From positions 3,516,501 to 3,580,500 of the forward strand of contig OX031062.1 in assembly GCA_943736015.1 (NCBI GenBank): a DNA stretch of 64,000 nucleotides. The letters are read 5' to 3'. Every line of letters starts with the position of its first letter. Position 1 is the stretch's first letter. Positions 22,956-34,229 of this stretch are shown one piece after another. The notes under the pieces were generated by a model. It saw only the letters and a program-made list of their open reading frames with translations, had not been told where the DNA came from and searched no databases. Position numbers and translations under genes: made by a program. The stretch is from Tridacna crocea (taxonomy: Eukaryota > Mollusca > Bivalvia > Cardiida > Cardiidae).

Positions 22956-23172
22956 TTAACTCTTTACCACACAATCCCGACTTTTAATGACCCTGAGAAA
23001 GAAGACTTTTGAAAACATTCTGGAAAAAGGAGAAAATGATGGTTACCAGCATTTTCTTCTTTTTCCACAATGTTTACTACCCAAATAAAGAAAGATAGAA
23101 CCATTAAAATTGTCATCTGCAAATGCTTTCAATTTGGACAAGTCTAGAATATTGTTCTTTGGTAAAGAGTAA
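22956..23172 (-). mobile_element. TTAA MITE, subfamily A, complete
   Basis: Right target degenerated in an A-run. Confidence 0.8.
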
Positions 23173-23230
23173 AAAAAAAAACAAGTATGCAATCAAAACA
23201 AGGGAGATAACAATATACAAGTTTAAGATC

Positions 23231-23314
23231 TGTCATAGATGTAAGTTATCTTTCTTCTCTCGCTCTCGATCTGTCACAGATTAAGTTATCTTTCTTCTCT
23301 CTCTCTCTCTCTCT
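23231..23314. repeat. TC-rich microsatellite with a duplicated 45 bp lead
   Basis: AAGTTATCTTTCTTCTCT occurs twice, ending in about ten TC units. Confidence 0.85.
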
Positions 23315-23357
23315 AAAACACAGAGTTTGGTAGAAAAGTTTTAGACCAACAAAACCT

Positions 23358-23585
23358 TTAACCCTTTCCCAAAAGACAAATTTTAGACTCTTCTAAACTC
23401 AAAGAGTTTGCAGACGACAATTTGAAATTTGATAAAAATGGCAGGAAGTTCTCAAAATGGGTAGAAAACACCGTGGGAAAAGGAGAAATTGCTCGTAACA
23501 AGCAATTTCTCCTTTTCCCACAGTGTTTTCAAAAGACTTGTACGGCAGATATGTAAAAACAAGGGCTTGTTTGGGAAAGTGTTAA
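23358..23585 (+). mobile_element. TTAA MITE, subfamily B, complete
   Basis: Very similar to 16427-16654. Confidence 0.85.
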
Positions 23586-23697
23586 CAAATTGAAATGGTA
23601 CATCAAAGAAAAAGCAAAGGCACACGTTTTTTTCTTGCTTTGCCTTTTATGTTTCCAAAAGTCACCTCTGTTTGGGCTGACATGGGTTCAAGGACTT

Positions 23698-23926
23698 TTA
23701 ACTCTTTACCAAATGACAGAATTATAAACTTTTCCAAATTGAATGCATTTGCGGACAACAAAATAAATGCGACTCAAAAATTGAAATTTGACACTAGAAG
23801 AGCAGAAAACATTGTGAGAAAAGGAGAAAATGCTGGTTACCAGCATTTTCTCCTTTTCTCACAATGTTTTCAAAAGGCTTCTATCTCAGTGTCATAAAAA
23901 CCAGGGATTGTTTGGCAAAGGGTTAA
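23698..23926 (+). mobile_element. TTAA MITE, subfamily A, complete
   Basis: Palindrome bases changed in step on both arms (GTGAGAAAAGG facing CCTTTTCTCAC). Confidence 0.85.
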
Positions 23927-23975
23927 GAAAAGGAAAAAAAGCTTATAATCGGCAAATGCAAACGTTTTTCATACA

Positions 23976-24210
23976 TTTGAACCCTTTATCACACAATCCC
24001 GAGTTTTTAAGACCCTTAGAAAGAAAGCCTTTGAAACATTGTGGGAAAAGGAGAAAATGCTGGTAACCAGCATTTTTTTTTTTATCTTTTCCCACACTGT
24101 TTCCTTATCTCTAATAGAAAAATTCCATTATTTGTGCCATATTTACATTGTACCTTGGAAATGCTTCCAATCTGGATCTGTCTCAAATTTGCCATGTGAT
24201 AAGGAGTGAA
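23976..24210 (-). mobile_element. TTAA MITE, subfamily A, complete
   Basis: Both targets degenerate (TTGA, GTGA); T-run expanded in one palindrome arm. Confidence 0.75.
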
Positions 24211-24230
24211 CAAATGACAAAATGTTAACT

Positions 24231-24335
24231 TTGACTCTTTTTTTCACATGACGAAATTGGAAACTTGTCCGAATTGAAAGAATCTGAAACTAAAATGTAA
24301 ATTGGGGTCTAATGATGGAATTCTTTTTTTTTCTG
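24231..24335 (+). mobile_element. TTAA MITE fragment, left end
   Basis: ACGAAATTGGAAACTTGTCC-type arm, then unrelated sequence. Confidence 0.5.
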
Positions 24336-24563
24336 TTAACTCATTACCAAACGACAATATTTTTGGCTTGTCCAAATCGGAAGCATTTGCAGACGACAAA
24401 ATAAAAGTGACCAAAAATTTGAAATTTGTTTTGTAAAGAGTAGAAAACATTGTGGGAAAAGGAGAAAATGCTGGTTACCAGCATTTTCTCCTTTTCCCAC
24501 AATGTTTCTTAAGGCTTCTTTCTCAGGGTTGTCAAAAGTAGGGATTGTGTGGTATTGGGTTAA
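24336..24563 (+). mobile_element. TTAA MITE, subfamily A, complete
   Basis: Both TTAAs intact. Confidence 0.85.
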
Positions 24564-25090
24564 CGTAGAAAACACTGTTGGAAAAGCACTGTTGGAAAAG
24601 CACTGACTGGTTTAGTAACAAATTAAACAGCTCTTAAAATTTGAAACAGCTATCAACAGTACAAAGGGTATGTCTTCAATATACAATGTACCATAATGTA
24701 TCAGCGGTGGGGTATGTTTCCAAGTCTAGTCACATAAAATGATAATAGTCTGATCACGACATGATTACATAGACTAATTAATGAGACTATTGGGGACAGT
24801 TATCTTGTCTAACAATGTAAATTGACCCGAGACTGACATTCATCGTGCTTACAGTACTGCGAGCCTGAGACTCAGTGAATTCAATACAACATTCATATAT
24901 ACACATACTTCATTGATGTCCTTCAATGTTGTTGAATGGTGTCTTACTCCACTTTCAACAATGATTCAGTTTCATTAAGTTCACATATTCAGGGTTTTCT
25001 TTGGACTTTGTCATAAGATGGTCATTTGGTTCCCATTCAAATGATTTTAAGAAGGCAAATAGATAAGTTTTAGGGGACACTCAGAAAAGA
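24564..25090. other. Intergenic stretch without a recognised feature
   Basis: Nothing coding or structured was seen. Confidence 0.5.
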
Positions 25091-25107
25091 GGGGGTCCAA
25101 ATTCAAA

Positions 25108-25200
25108 TGGGGGGAGGGGGGGGGGGAGACACAATTTTTCATAAATGTGACTCAAAAATTGAAACTTGACTAAAGAGGTGGGTGGGGGGGGGACAATTTT
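25108..25200. repeat. G-rich tracts within a 62-bp duplicated MITE arm
   Basis: ACAATTTTTCATAAATGTGA to CTTGACTAAAG occurs twice, at about 25131 and 25193, each preceded by a G-run. Confidence 0.75.
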
Positions 25201-25371
25201 TCATAAATGTGACTCAAAAATTGAAACTTGACTAAAGAAGAGTAGAAAACGTAGTGGAAAGAAGAAAAAATGCTGGTTACCAGCATTTTCTCCTTTGCCC
25301 ACAATGTTTTCAAAAAAGGCTGTCTTCCACAGGATGGTTATAAAACTCTGGACTGTGTGGTAAGGAATTAA
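25137..25371 (+). mobile_element. TTAA MITE, subfamily A, left end replaced
   Basis: The arm is duplicated (see 25108); right TTAA shared with the next copy. Confidence 0.7.
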
Positions 25372-25586
25372 CAAATGTGGACTTTTGAAGCTTCCAGAGA
25401 AAGAAGCCTCTAGAAAATATTGCGGAAAAAGGAGAAAATGATGGTAACTAGCATGTTCTGCTTTTCCCACAATGTTTTCTACCCTATGAAATAAAATGTG
25501 CACCATTTGAGACACACTGAAACTGTCATCTGCAAATGCTTTCAATTTGGACAAACCTAAAATATCGTCGTTTGGTAATGAGCTAA
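25368..25586 (-). mobile_element. TTAA MITE, subfamily A, complete
   Basis: Right target CTAA; palindrome diverged. Confidence 0.75.
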
Positions 25587-25765
25587 ACAGTAAAGGGTGC
25601 ACGAACTAGTATGGATAAACAACCTTCATTACGCAACTATTCTTAACCATCATGCATATTTTATCGAGACACCATCAGAATGACTGTATCCTGAGTGATT
25701 CAGACAAATATATACATAGACAAGATAAAAAGCAAACCAAAAGATCAATAATTAAATCATCTAGT

Positions 25766-25994
25766 TTGACTCTTTACCAAATGACAAAATATTGGACTGG
25801 TCCAAACTGAAAGCATTTGCAGACAACAAAATAAATGTGAATAGAAAATTGAAATTAGATTTGGAAGGGACAGAAACCATTGTAGGAAAAGGAGAAAATG
25901 CTGGTTACCAGCAGTTTCTCCTTTTTCCACAATGTTTTCAAAAGTCCTCTTCTACAGGGTCATAAAAACTCCGGATTGTGTGGTACAGAGTTAC
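25766..25994 (+). mobile_element. TTAA MITE, subfamily A, complete
   Basis: Targets TTGA and TTAC. Confidence 0.8.
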
Positions 25995-26048
25995 AGCTAT
26001 TCATTTTGTGAAGACTCTGAACCAAGATCTCTGAAGTTGCTTTCACTT

Positions 26049-26277
26049 TTAACCCTTTCCCAAACGACAAACTTTTGGACTAGACCAAATTGAAAGCATT
26101 TGCAGACGACAATTCAACTCTTGCTGAAAAGAGGATTTCTGTCTATGATATGGTAGAAAACACTGTGGGAAAAGAAGAAAATGCTGGTTACCAGCATTTT
26201 CTCCTTTTCCCACAATGTTTTCAAAAGGCTACTTTTCCAGACCCTTAAAAACCAGGGATTGTTTGGGAAAGGGTTAA
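26049..26277 (+). mobile_element. TTAA MITE, A/B intermediate
   Basis: B-type ends (CCCTTTCCCAAACGAC, TTTGGGAAAGGG) with an A-type palindrome (AAAATGCTGG). Confidence 0.8.
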
Positions 26278-26500
26278 CCCATTACCACATAATCCTGAGT
26301 TTTGACGACCCTGAAAGAAGCCTTTGAAAATGCTGTGAGAAGAGAATAACCAGCTTTTGACTTTGCATTTCACCCTTTTCCCACAATGTTTTCTAACCTT
26401 CCAAAAACTGATTTCAATTCTTTATTCATACCTTATTCTGTGTCTGCAAATGCTTTCCAATTGGAAAAGTCTAAGAATTTCTTTTGTGGTAAAGGTTTCA
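26274..26500 (-). mobile_element. TTAA MITE, subfamily A, palindrome disrupted
   Basis: Shares its left TTAA with the previous copy. Confidence 0.7.
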
Positions 26501-26504
26501 TCAA

Positions 26505-26733
26505 TTAACTCATTACCAAATGACAATATTTTAGGTTTGTCCAAATTGAAAGCATTTTTTGTAGACGACAAAATAAAAGTGACCGAAAATTTGAAATTTG
26601 GTTTGTGAAGAGTAGAAAACATTGTGGAAAAAGAAGAAAATGCTGGTTACCAGCATTTTTTCCTTTTCCCACAATGTTTTGTAAATGCTTCTTTCCCTGG
26701 GTTGTCAAAAGAAGAGATGTGGTAATGGGTTAA
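26505..26733 (+). mobile_element. TTAA MITE, subfamily A, complete
   Basis: Both TTAAs intact; followed directly by a decayed copy. Confidence 0.85.
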
Positions 26734-26915
26734 TGAAATTTTACGCTCATCCAAATTGAAAGCAATTGTAGACGACGAAATTTAATAAGGTTTGGCTCAA
26801 ATGCTGCATTTTACCTTTGATGGAGTAACAATCATTTTGTCCTTTTCCCTCAATGTTTTCAAAAGCCTCCTTCCATGGGGTCATTCAAACTAGGTGCTGT
26901 GTTGTGAAGGGTTGG
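26730..26915 (+). mobile_element. TTAA MITE, decayed
   Basis: Arm and right end (GTGTTGTGAAGGGTT) recognisable; palindrome lost. Confidence 0.5.
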
Positions 26916-26952
26916 TCACTCTTGATAACTATTTCCTTGAAATCTTAACCCT

Positions 26953-27255
26953 TTAACTCTTTACCATACCAGAAAATTTTAGACTGGTCCAAAATGAAAG
27001 CATTTGCAGACGACAAAATAAAGGTGACTAAAAAATAGAAATTTGTTCTGAAAAGGGTAGAAAACACTGTGGGAAAAGACACATCAGACGAACAATCCCT
27101 ATTTTTAACGCCCCTGAGAAAGAAGCCTTTTGAAAACTCTGTGGAAAAAAGGAGAAAATGCTGGTTACCAGCATTTTCTCCTTTTTTCCACAGAGTTTTC
27201 AAAAGGCTTCTTTCTCAGGGGCGTTAAAAATTGGGATTGTGTGGTAATGGGTTAA
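26953..27255 (+). mobile_element. TTAA MITE, chimera with two unlike halves
   Basis: Left half of a plus copy up to GTGGGAAAAGAC, then a nearly perfect ~150 bp inverted repeat made of two copies of the other arm around the palindrome (27090-27240). Confidence 0.75.
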
Positions 27256-27479
27256 ACCTTACCACACAATGACGACTTTTGATGATTTTTGGAAAGAAGC
27301 CTTTTGAAATCATTGTGAGAAAAGGAGAAAATGCTTGTTACCAGCATTTTCTCCTTTTCTCACAATGTTTTCAACCCTATCACTAAACAAATGTACTGTC
27401 TGAGCCACAATGAAATTGTCGTCGGCAAATGCTTTCAATTTGGATAGGGCTAAAATTTTGTTGTCTGGTAAAGGGTTAA
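27252..27479 (-). mobile_element. TTAA MITE, subfamily A, complete
   Basis: Shares its left TTAA with the chimera. Confidence 0.85.
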
Positions 27480-27482
27480 CAC

Positions 27483-27712
27483 TTAACCCATTACCAAAAT
27501 GACAAAATTTCAGACTGGTCCAAATCAAAGGAATTTGCAGACAACAAAATAAAAGTGACTGAAAAATTGAAATTTGTTTTGTGAAAGGTGGAAAACATTG
27601 CGGGAAAAGGAGAAAATGCTGGTTACCAGCATTTTCTCCTTTTCCCACAATGTTTTCTAAAAGCTTCTTTTTCAGGGGCGTCAAAAGTAGGGATTGTGTG
27701 GTAATGGGTTAA
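27483..27712 (+). mobile_element. TTAA MITE, subfamily A, complete
   Basis: Well preserved; a short arm fragment follows (27713-27765). Confidence 0.85.
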
Positions 27713-27769
27713 TCCAAAGATTTAATTTCCCTGAGAAAGAAGCCTTTTGAAGACTCCATGGGAGTTACA

Positions 27770-28175
27770 GTAATTGTTAGAGATGAGCTTCATAAACCTA
27801 CATGCAAAATTTGGTATTCCTTGTCTATTATTAGTCACATAAGCAGGCTAATCGCATTATACTGGGTTTATGCAAGTCAAATTTAAACGATTTTTTCTCT
27901 TGTGCAACATCGTATGTCATTCGATATCGTTATCATACAATAACTGCATTTTCAATTGAAAATAATCGTTTACGATGTTGAATTTTCTTATGGCTAGATA
28001 AGAGAAAGATTTTCAAAGTTTTCTGTGTACAAGCCCATGTAAAACTTGCCAACCCAGGGGCGAGGCCAAATTTGACTCCAGGGCTACAATTTGGGCACTC
28101 TTCACTGATGCCAACTTGATAAAGCTAAATGCCAGATTTGCCCTGGGTCCTATGGCTCAGTAGCCAGCATTTTTC
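27770..28175 (+). mobile_element. Fragment of the 6783-8083 type element, interrupted
   Basis: TGCAAAATTTGGTA and CCCATGTAAAACTTGCC units, split by about 150 bp with weak inverted repeats at 27835-27990. Confidence 0.5.
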
Positions 28176-28607
28176 CCCTTTTCCTGCAATGAGCAGATGA
28201 CTGTATTTTTCCAAAAAGAAGATGCTGGAAGCTATGTTAAACATAGATAGATAGGGAGCCTTTATTTGTTATCATTTGCAAAGCAAAAAGTCTGTCCAGT
28301 TTTGTATTTGTTTGTGACAAAGGGGGGTGGGGGAGGGGGGGGGGGAGGGGGTGTTTACTATTAGGGAGAGGGTTTTTATCAGGAGAAATATGGTAGGTCT
28401 TATAAATTCTGTGCTATATAAGGGTTATTGTATTTCATTTTGTATTGAAGTTCTAATTGAAAGCATTAGCGTAAGATACTTTACATTCATCTTCTCAAGC
28501 CAAGGGTGACGATCCACTATCCGAATCTACCCTTGGCAGATCGAGCTTGATTTCAACATTCCCCTGATATGTATTTTCAATGGTTGCAGCTAACTCGAAC
28601 TGCATGA
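28176..28607. other. Stretch with G-run, no clear gene
   Basis: G-rich tract at 28321-28350. The part from 28495 is open on the minus strand (see 28688). Confidence 0.5.
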
Positions 28608-28687
28608 AATCAAATCGCTTGCAGCATTTCATCTTTGATAAAAATAGACCAAGGTCACGACCTTTCGGATAAAAATAGAAGGTAAAC

Positions 28688-29000
28688 ATGAATACCTCCG
28701 TGGATGTGTGCAGGATCTGTAATGATTTATTACCGAAAAAGACACAGGCGAACAATATTTACAGAAAGTTTCAGTGTGACCAATCAATTATCAGAGGTTC
28801 TAGGCTGTATCCCAGTACCTGACCATGCAATGTCGAAGTATATTTGTGGTTATTGCTTCATGTTGAATTATTGTATTTGTAACCGGTTTGTAAAACGATA
28901 TTTCATTGGCTATATGAAATATGATGTAAAGGACGATAATAAGCAGCATCCAATAGGGGGCGTATCGCGGAAATCTCGAAATCGGGCTCAATCCGCCAAG
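28688..29000 (+). pseudogene. Zinc-finger-like (CxxC...CxxC) exon copy 1, frameshifted
   Basis: ATG at 28688 opens MNTSVDVCRICNDLLPKKTQ. The protein-like continuation SFSVTNQLSEVLGCIPVP then SKYICGYCFMLNY is in another frame, so about one base appears to be missing near 28760. CRIC, a following L-x-x-x-L-G segment and CGYC are reminiscent of ZAD-like zinc-binding domains of invertebrate transcription factors. A donor-like AAG|GTAAGA follows at 29001. The minus strand also has an open stretch (28495-28755) ending VDSDSGSSPLA, so the coding strand is not certain. A second copy is at 60414-60640. Most likely a pseudogene or an exon captured by a repeat. Confidence 0.4.
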
Positions 29001-29313
29001 GTAAGATACACATAGTGATCGTAACCTTGGCTCGCGAAGATGCTTTACATTTGGCTCAGATGAAAATGTCTTTGAAAGGGTAGGAGTACTTTCTAAAGCC
29101 TTTTTCTAAAGTGTATTAAACTCCTAGCTCTGGTATGGGCTTACACCTGTAATTGCGCTTATCTAAGAATCAAAACAATACCTAAAATAGAGTTACGTAC
29201 CCATTCAATTGGCTTTAGGATACCTCTTGGCTCCTTAAATATTTCTGGTGTGAAACCGGTAAATATCTAGAATTAAAAAATCAGTGTTCTGACTAATTTT
29301 TCTAATTAACTCT

Positions 29314-29547
29314 TTAACTCTTTACCATACAATCTTGACTTTTAAAGACCCTGTCCTGAGAAGGAAAGCTTTTGAAAACATTGCGGGAAAAGGAGAAAAT
29401 GCCGGTAAACAGCATTTTCTCCTTTTCCCACAATGTTTTCTACCCTTCATTAAACAAATTTCAAATTTTCAGTCACTTTTCTTTTGTCGTCTGCAAATGC
29501 TTTCGATTTGGACAAGCCTAAAATTTTGTCATTTGGTTATGAGTTAA
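29314..29547 (-). mobile_element. TTAA MITE, subfamily A, complete
   Basis: Both TTAAs intact. Confidence 0.85.
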
Positions 29548-29627
29548 CTCTTTCTATATCATAGATGAGACCAGAAGCTTTTGTGGACAGTTTGAATCAA
29601 GATCTCTGATCTAAGCTGTCTACTACT

Positions 29628-29765
29628 TTTTTCTGAAAACATTGTGGGAAAAGGAGAAAATGCTGGTAACCAGCATTTTCTCCTTTTCTCACAATGTTTT
29701 TAACCCTTCCCAAAATAAATTTCAATTCTTCAGTCACCTCTGTTTTATAGCCTGCAAATACTTTG
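29628..29765 (-). mobile_element. TTAA MITE, subfamily A, both ends lost
   Basis: Palindrome and right arm; cut off by a SINE-tail-like sequence (GGTGTTTAACACCATTTTCA) at 29777. Confidence 0.65.
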
Positions 29766-29934
29766 ATTGATTGTATGGTGTTTAACACCATTTTCAACAT
29801 TATTTCTGTAATATCGCAGCAGCCCATGCATTTAAAAATACTTTCCTGGAGTTTCATTTACGAGTAATCCACACCATATTCTTTCCAAGCCACTAGTTAA
29901 TTTCCCACATGACCATTGTCAAAACAATTGTCAG

Positions 29935-30065
29935 CAGTGAGAGTGGAATGGATCCTGTTGCAAGGAGTATCATGAATTCTCGTACAGAATTGGTCCAGCC
30001 CTGGACCGAACCCACACCCCTGTTCTAAAGTCCTGCATGCTACCAATTGAGCTATCGGTGCTTGG
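29935..30065 (-). mobile_element. tRNA-derived SINE
   Basis: On the minus strand a tRNA-like head (GATAGCTCAATTGGTAGCAT, then a B-box-like GGGTTCGGTCC) is followed by ACTCCTTGCAACAGGATCC. Confidence 0.6.
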
Positions 30066-30195
30066 CAGCTCACGATAGACTGCACACAAAAAATGCAGTC
30101 TTATCTTTGATCTACACTGGTTGCTTTCCTGAGACATTTGGATCATAGGAATAGGAACCTTGCTTTGCAATTATTTGGGTTATGATTTCTGTCTT

Positions 30196-30632
30196 TTGAC
30201 TCTTTACAGTTACCATACAACTCCTTTTAAACGACCCAGAGGAATAAGGGTTTAGAAAACAGAGTCGGAAAAGGAGAAAATGCTGGTAACCACCAGTTTC
30301 TACTTTTCCCACTCATTACCGAACGATACTTTACGCTTGTCCAAATCGAAAGCATTTGCAGACGACAAAATAAAAGTGACTGAAAATTTGAAATTTGTTT
30401 TGTCAAGGGTAGAAAACATTGTGGGAAAAGGAGAAAATGCTGGTTACCAGCATTTTCTCTTTTTCCAACAATGTTTTCAAAAGGCTTCTTCTCAGGGGCG
30501 TCAAAAGTAGTGATTGTGTGGTAATGGGTTAATAATAGTAAAAGTTGCACCTTTTGAGCCATACTAAAATTGTCGTCTGCGAATGCTTTCGTTTTAGACA
30601 AGGCTGAGATTTTGTCGTCTGGTAAGAGTCTG
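30196..30632 (-). mobile_element. TTAA MITE, subfamily A, split by an inner MITE
   Basis: Left half 30196-30307 and right half 30533-30632 (GCACCTTTTGAGCCATAC to GTCTGGTAAGAG) belong together. Confidence 0.7.
30308..30532 (+). mobile_element. TTAA MITE, subfamily A, nested inside another copy
   Basis: Inserted in the palindrome region of the outer copy; right TTAA intact. Confidence 0.75.
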
Positions 30633-30636
30633 GTTA

Positions 30637-30668
30637 GTGGGGGGTGGGGGGGGGGGGGTGGGGGGGTC
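30637..30668. repeat. Poly-G-rich tract
   Basis: G-runs broken by T. Confidence 0.85.
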
Positions 30669-31494
30669 CAAATTCAAAGAAACAGAGGGTCAGAGAAAAC
30701 CCTTCTCAATGTCGTTTGAATCCCAAGTTATTTGGCCAATCCCCTTATTTGTAGGAAACTATGGAAGAGTAATGAAAAACAATTTGCACAAGACTGGACA
30801 AGAATTACAGCCGGTACCGTCTAGAACCGGGTAGATCTATGCAAATTGGAATGACTCAAAATGCCATGACCACAACTTAGTTTCGGTTAGGTATATCAAT
30901 TATATCCATGTCACTGACATTCAATTCTAAAATGTCACCAAACACTAAATCTACAATATGAAATATGTTAAAGTACACGAATAGCTTAATAGTTACCTCT
31001 GCAATACCCATTTTCGCACGATTAAAAACGTCAAACTAAATTCTCCAATTCAGTAGTATTCAACTGCAACTACAATTGAGCCAATTGTGAACTCGTTTTG
31101 AACTTTTTACTTTTTCATTCTATATCTGCAACTGTTTCTAGAAATAATACAACATTTGTTAACACAGATCGATTATATCTTATAGAAATTATAAAAAGGA
31201 GAAACTTCTGGATTTCCGAAGAACCTCTATTTGATTTGGTTAGTCTTGAGCTCAAAGATTGCACTCGAGTAAAATTTGTTCTATTTTGTTAACCTAGCCG
31301 GTGTTTCGTTTTAAATGCTTAGACATGATACTTGAGCCACTCGATGGTGTCACACCACTGTATTTTTGCCAGATTAAAAACCGAGTGAAATCAACCATAT
31401 TTGAAGCTTCACAGATCGCTTAATGCCAGACCTTTAGTTTTTCCGTCTCTTGCTATCAAAATATTCGTTCATATTTCTTCACAAAAAATATCCA
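30669..31494. other. AT-rich intergenic stretch
   Basis: No gene or structured repeat recognised. Confidence 0.5.
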
Positions 31495-31720
31495 TTAACT
31501 CTTTACCAAGTGGCAAAATTTTAGACTGGTCCAAACTGAAAGCATTTGCAAACAACAATATAAAAGTGACGGGAAATTTGATATTTGTTTTGGGAAGGGA
31601 AAAAAACAGTGTGGGGAATGGAGAAAATGCTGGTTACCAGCATTTTCTCCTTTTCCCACAATGTTTTCAAAAGGCTTCTTTCTCAGGGTCATCAAAAGTA
31701 AGGATTGTGTGGTAAAGGGC
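31495..31720 (+). mobile_element. TTAA MITE, subfamily A, complete
   Basis: Right target lost (GGTAAAGGGCATG). Confidence 0.8.
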
Positions 31721-31907
31721 ATGTCATTTTTTGCTGAATCTCATCTAACACATTTTGTCCTCTCATAAACACCAGTCCTGTTTACAAAAACTTCTGGTAT
31801 TGTCCATGGTTGGTATGGAAAGAATGACTAAACCAGAGAAAAAATATGAATAGATTGAGTGAATAAACTTTCCCACAACCTCCAAGGTTATTTCAGTATT
31901 ATTTCAC

Positions 31908-32130
31908 TTAACCCTTTCCCAAACAAGCCCTGGTTTTTATGTGTCTGCAGTAAAAGTCTTTTGAAAACACTGTGGGAAAAGGAGAAATTGCTCGTAATTT
32001 CTCCTTTTTCCCCACAGTGTTTTCCATCCTTTCTGTGAACTTTCTGCCATTTTCTCCAAATCTAAAATTGTCGTCTAAAAAATCTTTTGGTATGGAAGAG
32101 TCCAAAATTTGTCATTTGGGAAAGGGTTAA
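31908..32130 (-). mobile_element. TTAA MITE, subfamily B, complete
   Basis: The palindrome loop is shortened (TTGCTCGTAATTTC). Confidence 0.8.
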
Positions 32131-32492
32131 GCCCCTCTTACACAGAGCTTGCAACTGCAATACGACTTCATTGTGACTGAAAAAATAACAATTGCAGTGA
32201 AATTGCAAAGGTCTCTAAGAGCTTGCAATGGCGTCATGCAAAGGTTGGGGGACTTAACTAATAGCAGCCAGTATTTTGAACATGCACAAAAACCTGCTGG
32301 CAATTATTTGGAGGCAGTGAGGTTGTGACACGGTCTAAACTTCATCGCATATTAGTTGCCGACAGCACGGCCATCATGTCTGTATTCCATATGTGGGCAT
32401 ATATTAGTTGCAGTGGTCTCATCAGTTGCAGACCCAATCGCCAATAAATCAGTCGCAAAATGGTCGCATTGCAATCACAAGCTCTGTGTATT
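32131..32492. mobile_element. Inverted-repeat element with CACAGAGCTTGCAA ends
   Basis: TTACACAGAGCTTGCAACTG at the left faces CAATCACAAGCTCTGTGTA at the right. It follows the B MITE directly. Confidence 0.55.
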
Positions 32493-32920
32493 TACAAGCA
32501 AAGCTTTAAGTATTTATGTTTCACCAGTAGATCTATTAGGCTGGGGGTTTGAAGCATCTTGCCTAAGGACATTTCCAATGAAAATCCAAGTGATTTGAAC
32601 TGTGTTCACATCTTTGGCATCAAGGCTTCAAATGCGGCAACTTACCATGAACGGAAAATAGAGCAATTTAACACTAAAGAGGGTTGCAGATTTAGCAGAT
32701 GCTTGGTCGTGTATTTTGCGCAAACCACCGTAACGTAACTAACAGCATTCAGCAGGTTTTGCCCATATGGGCAACTTAGGGATGAAGCTTAATAATAAAA
32801 AAGCAATACAATTCAGTGGTGAATGACTCATATGAGCAACCCATGGAAATGATAGATAAATGAAAAATCAATCATTCAGTCAAGGAAGTCAAAATAAATA
32901 ATAAAGAAACTAACCAAGCC
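32493..32920. other. Intergenic stretch without a recognised feature
   Basis: Nothing supported. Confidence 0.5.
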
Positions 32921-32922
32921 TC

Positions 32923-33144
32923 TTAACCCTTTACCAAACAATCCCTGGTTTTCACCACCTTAAAAAAGAAGCCTTCTGAAAACATTGTGGGAGAAGGAGG
33001 AAATGCAGGTAACCAGCATTTTCTCCTCTTCCCACAATGTTTTGTACCCTTCCCAAAACAAATTTTAATTTTAGCGCTGCATTAATTTTGTTGTCTGCAA
33101 ATGCTTCTGATTTGGACAAGTCTAAAATTTTGTCATTTGGTTGA
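32923..33144 (-). mobile_element. TTAA MITE, subfamily A, complete
   Basis: Right target TTGA shared with the next copy. Confidence 0.8.
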
Positions 33145-33369
33145 TCCATTACCACACAATCCCTACTTTTGACGTCCCTGAGAAAGAAGCCTTTTGAAAA
33201 CACTGTGGGAAAAGGAGAAAATGCTGGTAACCAGCATTTTCTCCTTTTCCCACCGTGTTTTCTACCCTTCCCAGAACAAATTTTAATTTTTCAATCACAT
33301 ATATTTTGTTGTCTGCAAATGCTTTCAATTTGAACCAGTCTAAAATTTTGTTGTGTGGTAAAGTGTTAA
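33141..33369 (-). mobile_element. TTAA MITE, subfamily A, complete
   Basis: Tandem, same orientation as the previous one. Confidence 0.85.
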
Positions 33370-33384
33370 GCTACTTTGGCAGGG

Positions 33385-33608
33385 TTCACTCTTTCCCGAA
33401 CAATCCATGGTTTTCACCGCCCTGAAAAAGAAGCTATTTTGAAAACATGGGAAAAGGAGAAAATGCTGGTAACCAAGTTCTCCTTTTCCTAAAATGTTTT
33501 CTAACTTCCCAGAACAATTTTTGATTTCTGGGTGACATTAATTTTGTCGTCTGTAAATGCTTTCGATTTAGATCACTCTAAAAAATTTTTTGTTTGATAA
33601 AAAGTTAA
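33385..33608 (-). mobile_element. TTAA MITE, subfamily A, palindrome reduced
   Basis: Left target TTCA. A central fragment of another copy is at 33655-33710. Confidence 0.75.
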
Positions 33609-33779
33609 GGCAATGTCATTATTTCAATATCCTTATTGTATGGAAGTGTCGAAAATCATGTTTGAGAAGGAAGAAAACATTGTGTGAAAAGGAGAAAATC
33701 CTGGTTATCCTATTGGATGGAAGAATACTCAGATAATTGCAATTTCATGATTGCTTTTTGCTTGTATTTTCTCAGCCGA

Positions 33780-33843
33780 GCAGAGTGTAGATCAAAGATC
33801 AAAATGCACATTTTGTGCAGTCTGACCTTCATCTACATTGGCC
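33780..33843. mobile_element. Fold-back family Z hairpin, decayed
   Basis: GTGTAGATCAAAGATC facing CAGTCTGACCTTCATCTAC. Confidence 0.5.
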
Positions 33844-34060
33844 ATAACTCATTACCACACAAGGAAATTTTAACCACTTCAAATTCAAAGCATCTGCAGA
33901 TAACAAATTAAACATTCCTCAAATAGCTCAGTTTGTTTCTGAAAGGATAGAAAACATTGTTGGAAAAGGAGAAAATGCTGGTTACCAGCATTTTCTCCTT
34001 TCTAACAGTGTTTTCAAAAGGCTTCTTCCTGTGGGTTGTCACTGTATGGTAAAGGGTTAA
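33844..34060 (+). mobile_element. TTAA MITE, subfamily A, complete
   Basis: Left target degenerate (TAAC); lies 250 bp upstream of the Thr-rich gene start. Confidence 0.75.
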
Positions 34061-34229
34061 AGGCAACTATATATGTGAAAGGCGGTGTAAAAGTTAATTT
34101 GATTGCACAATGTATTCAGTAAGGATGCGTCTAAAATCTAGTCTGCAGGAAATGTGACAAGTGCCCCTTACAAATCCCTGGACAAACCCACTTGAATATC
34201 ACAAGGAAGAAAATATCTTTGTCAGTCAC

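Noticed and set aside
32356..32598. 80-residue plus-strand open frame
   Set aside because: Most of it lies in the inverted-repeat element 32131-32492; no splice signals or recognisable domain.
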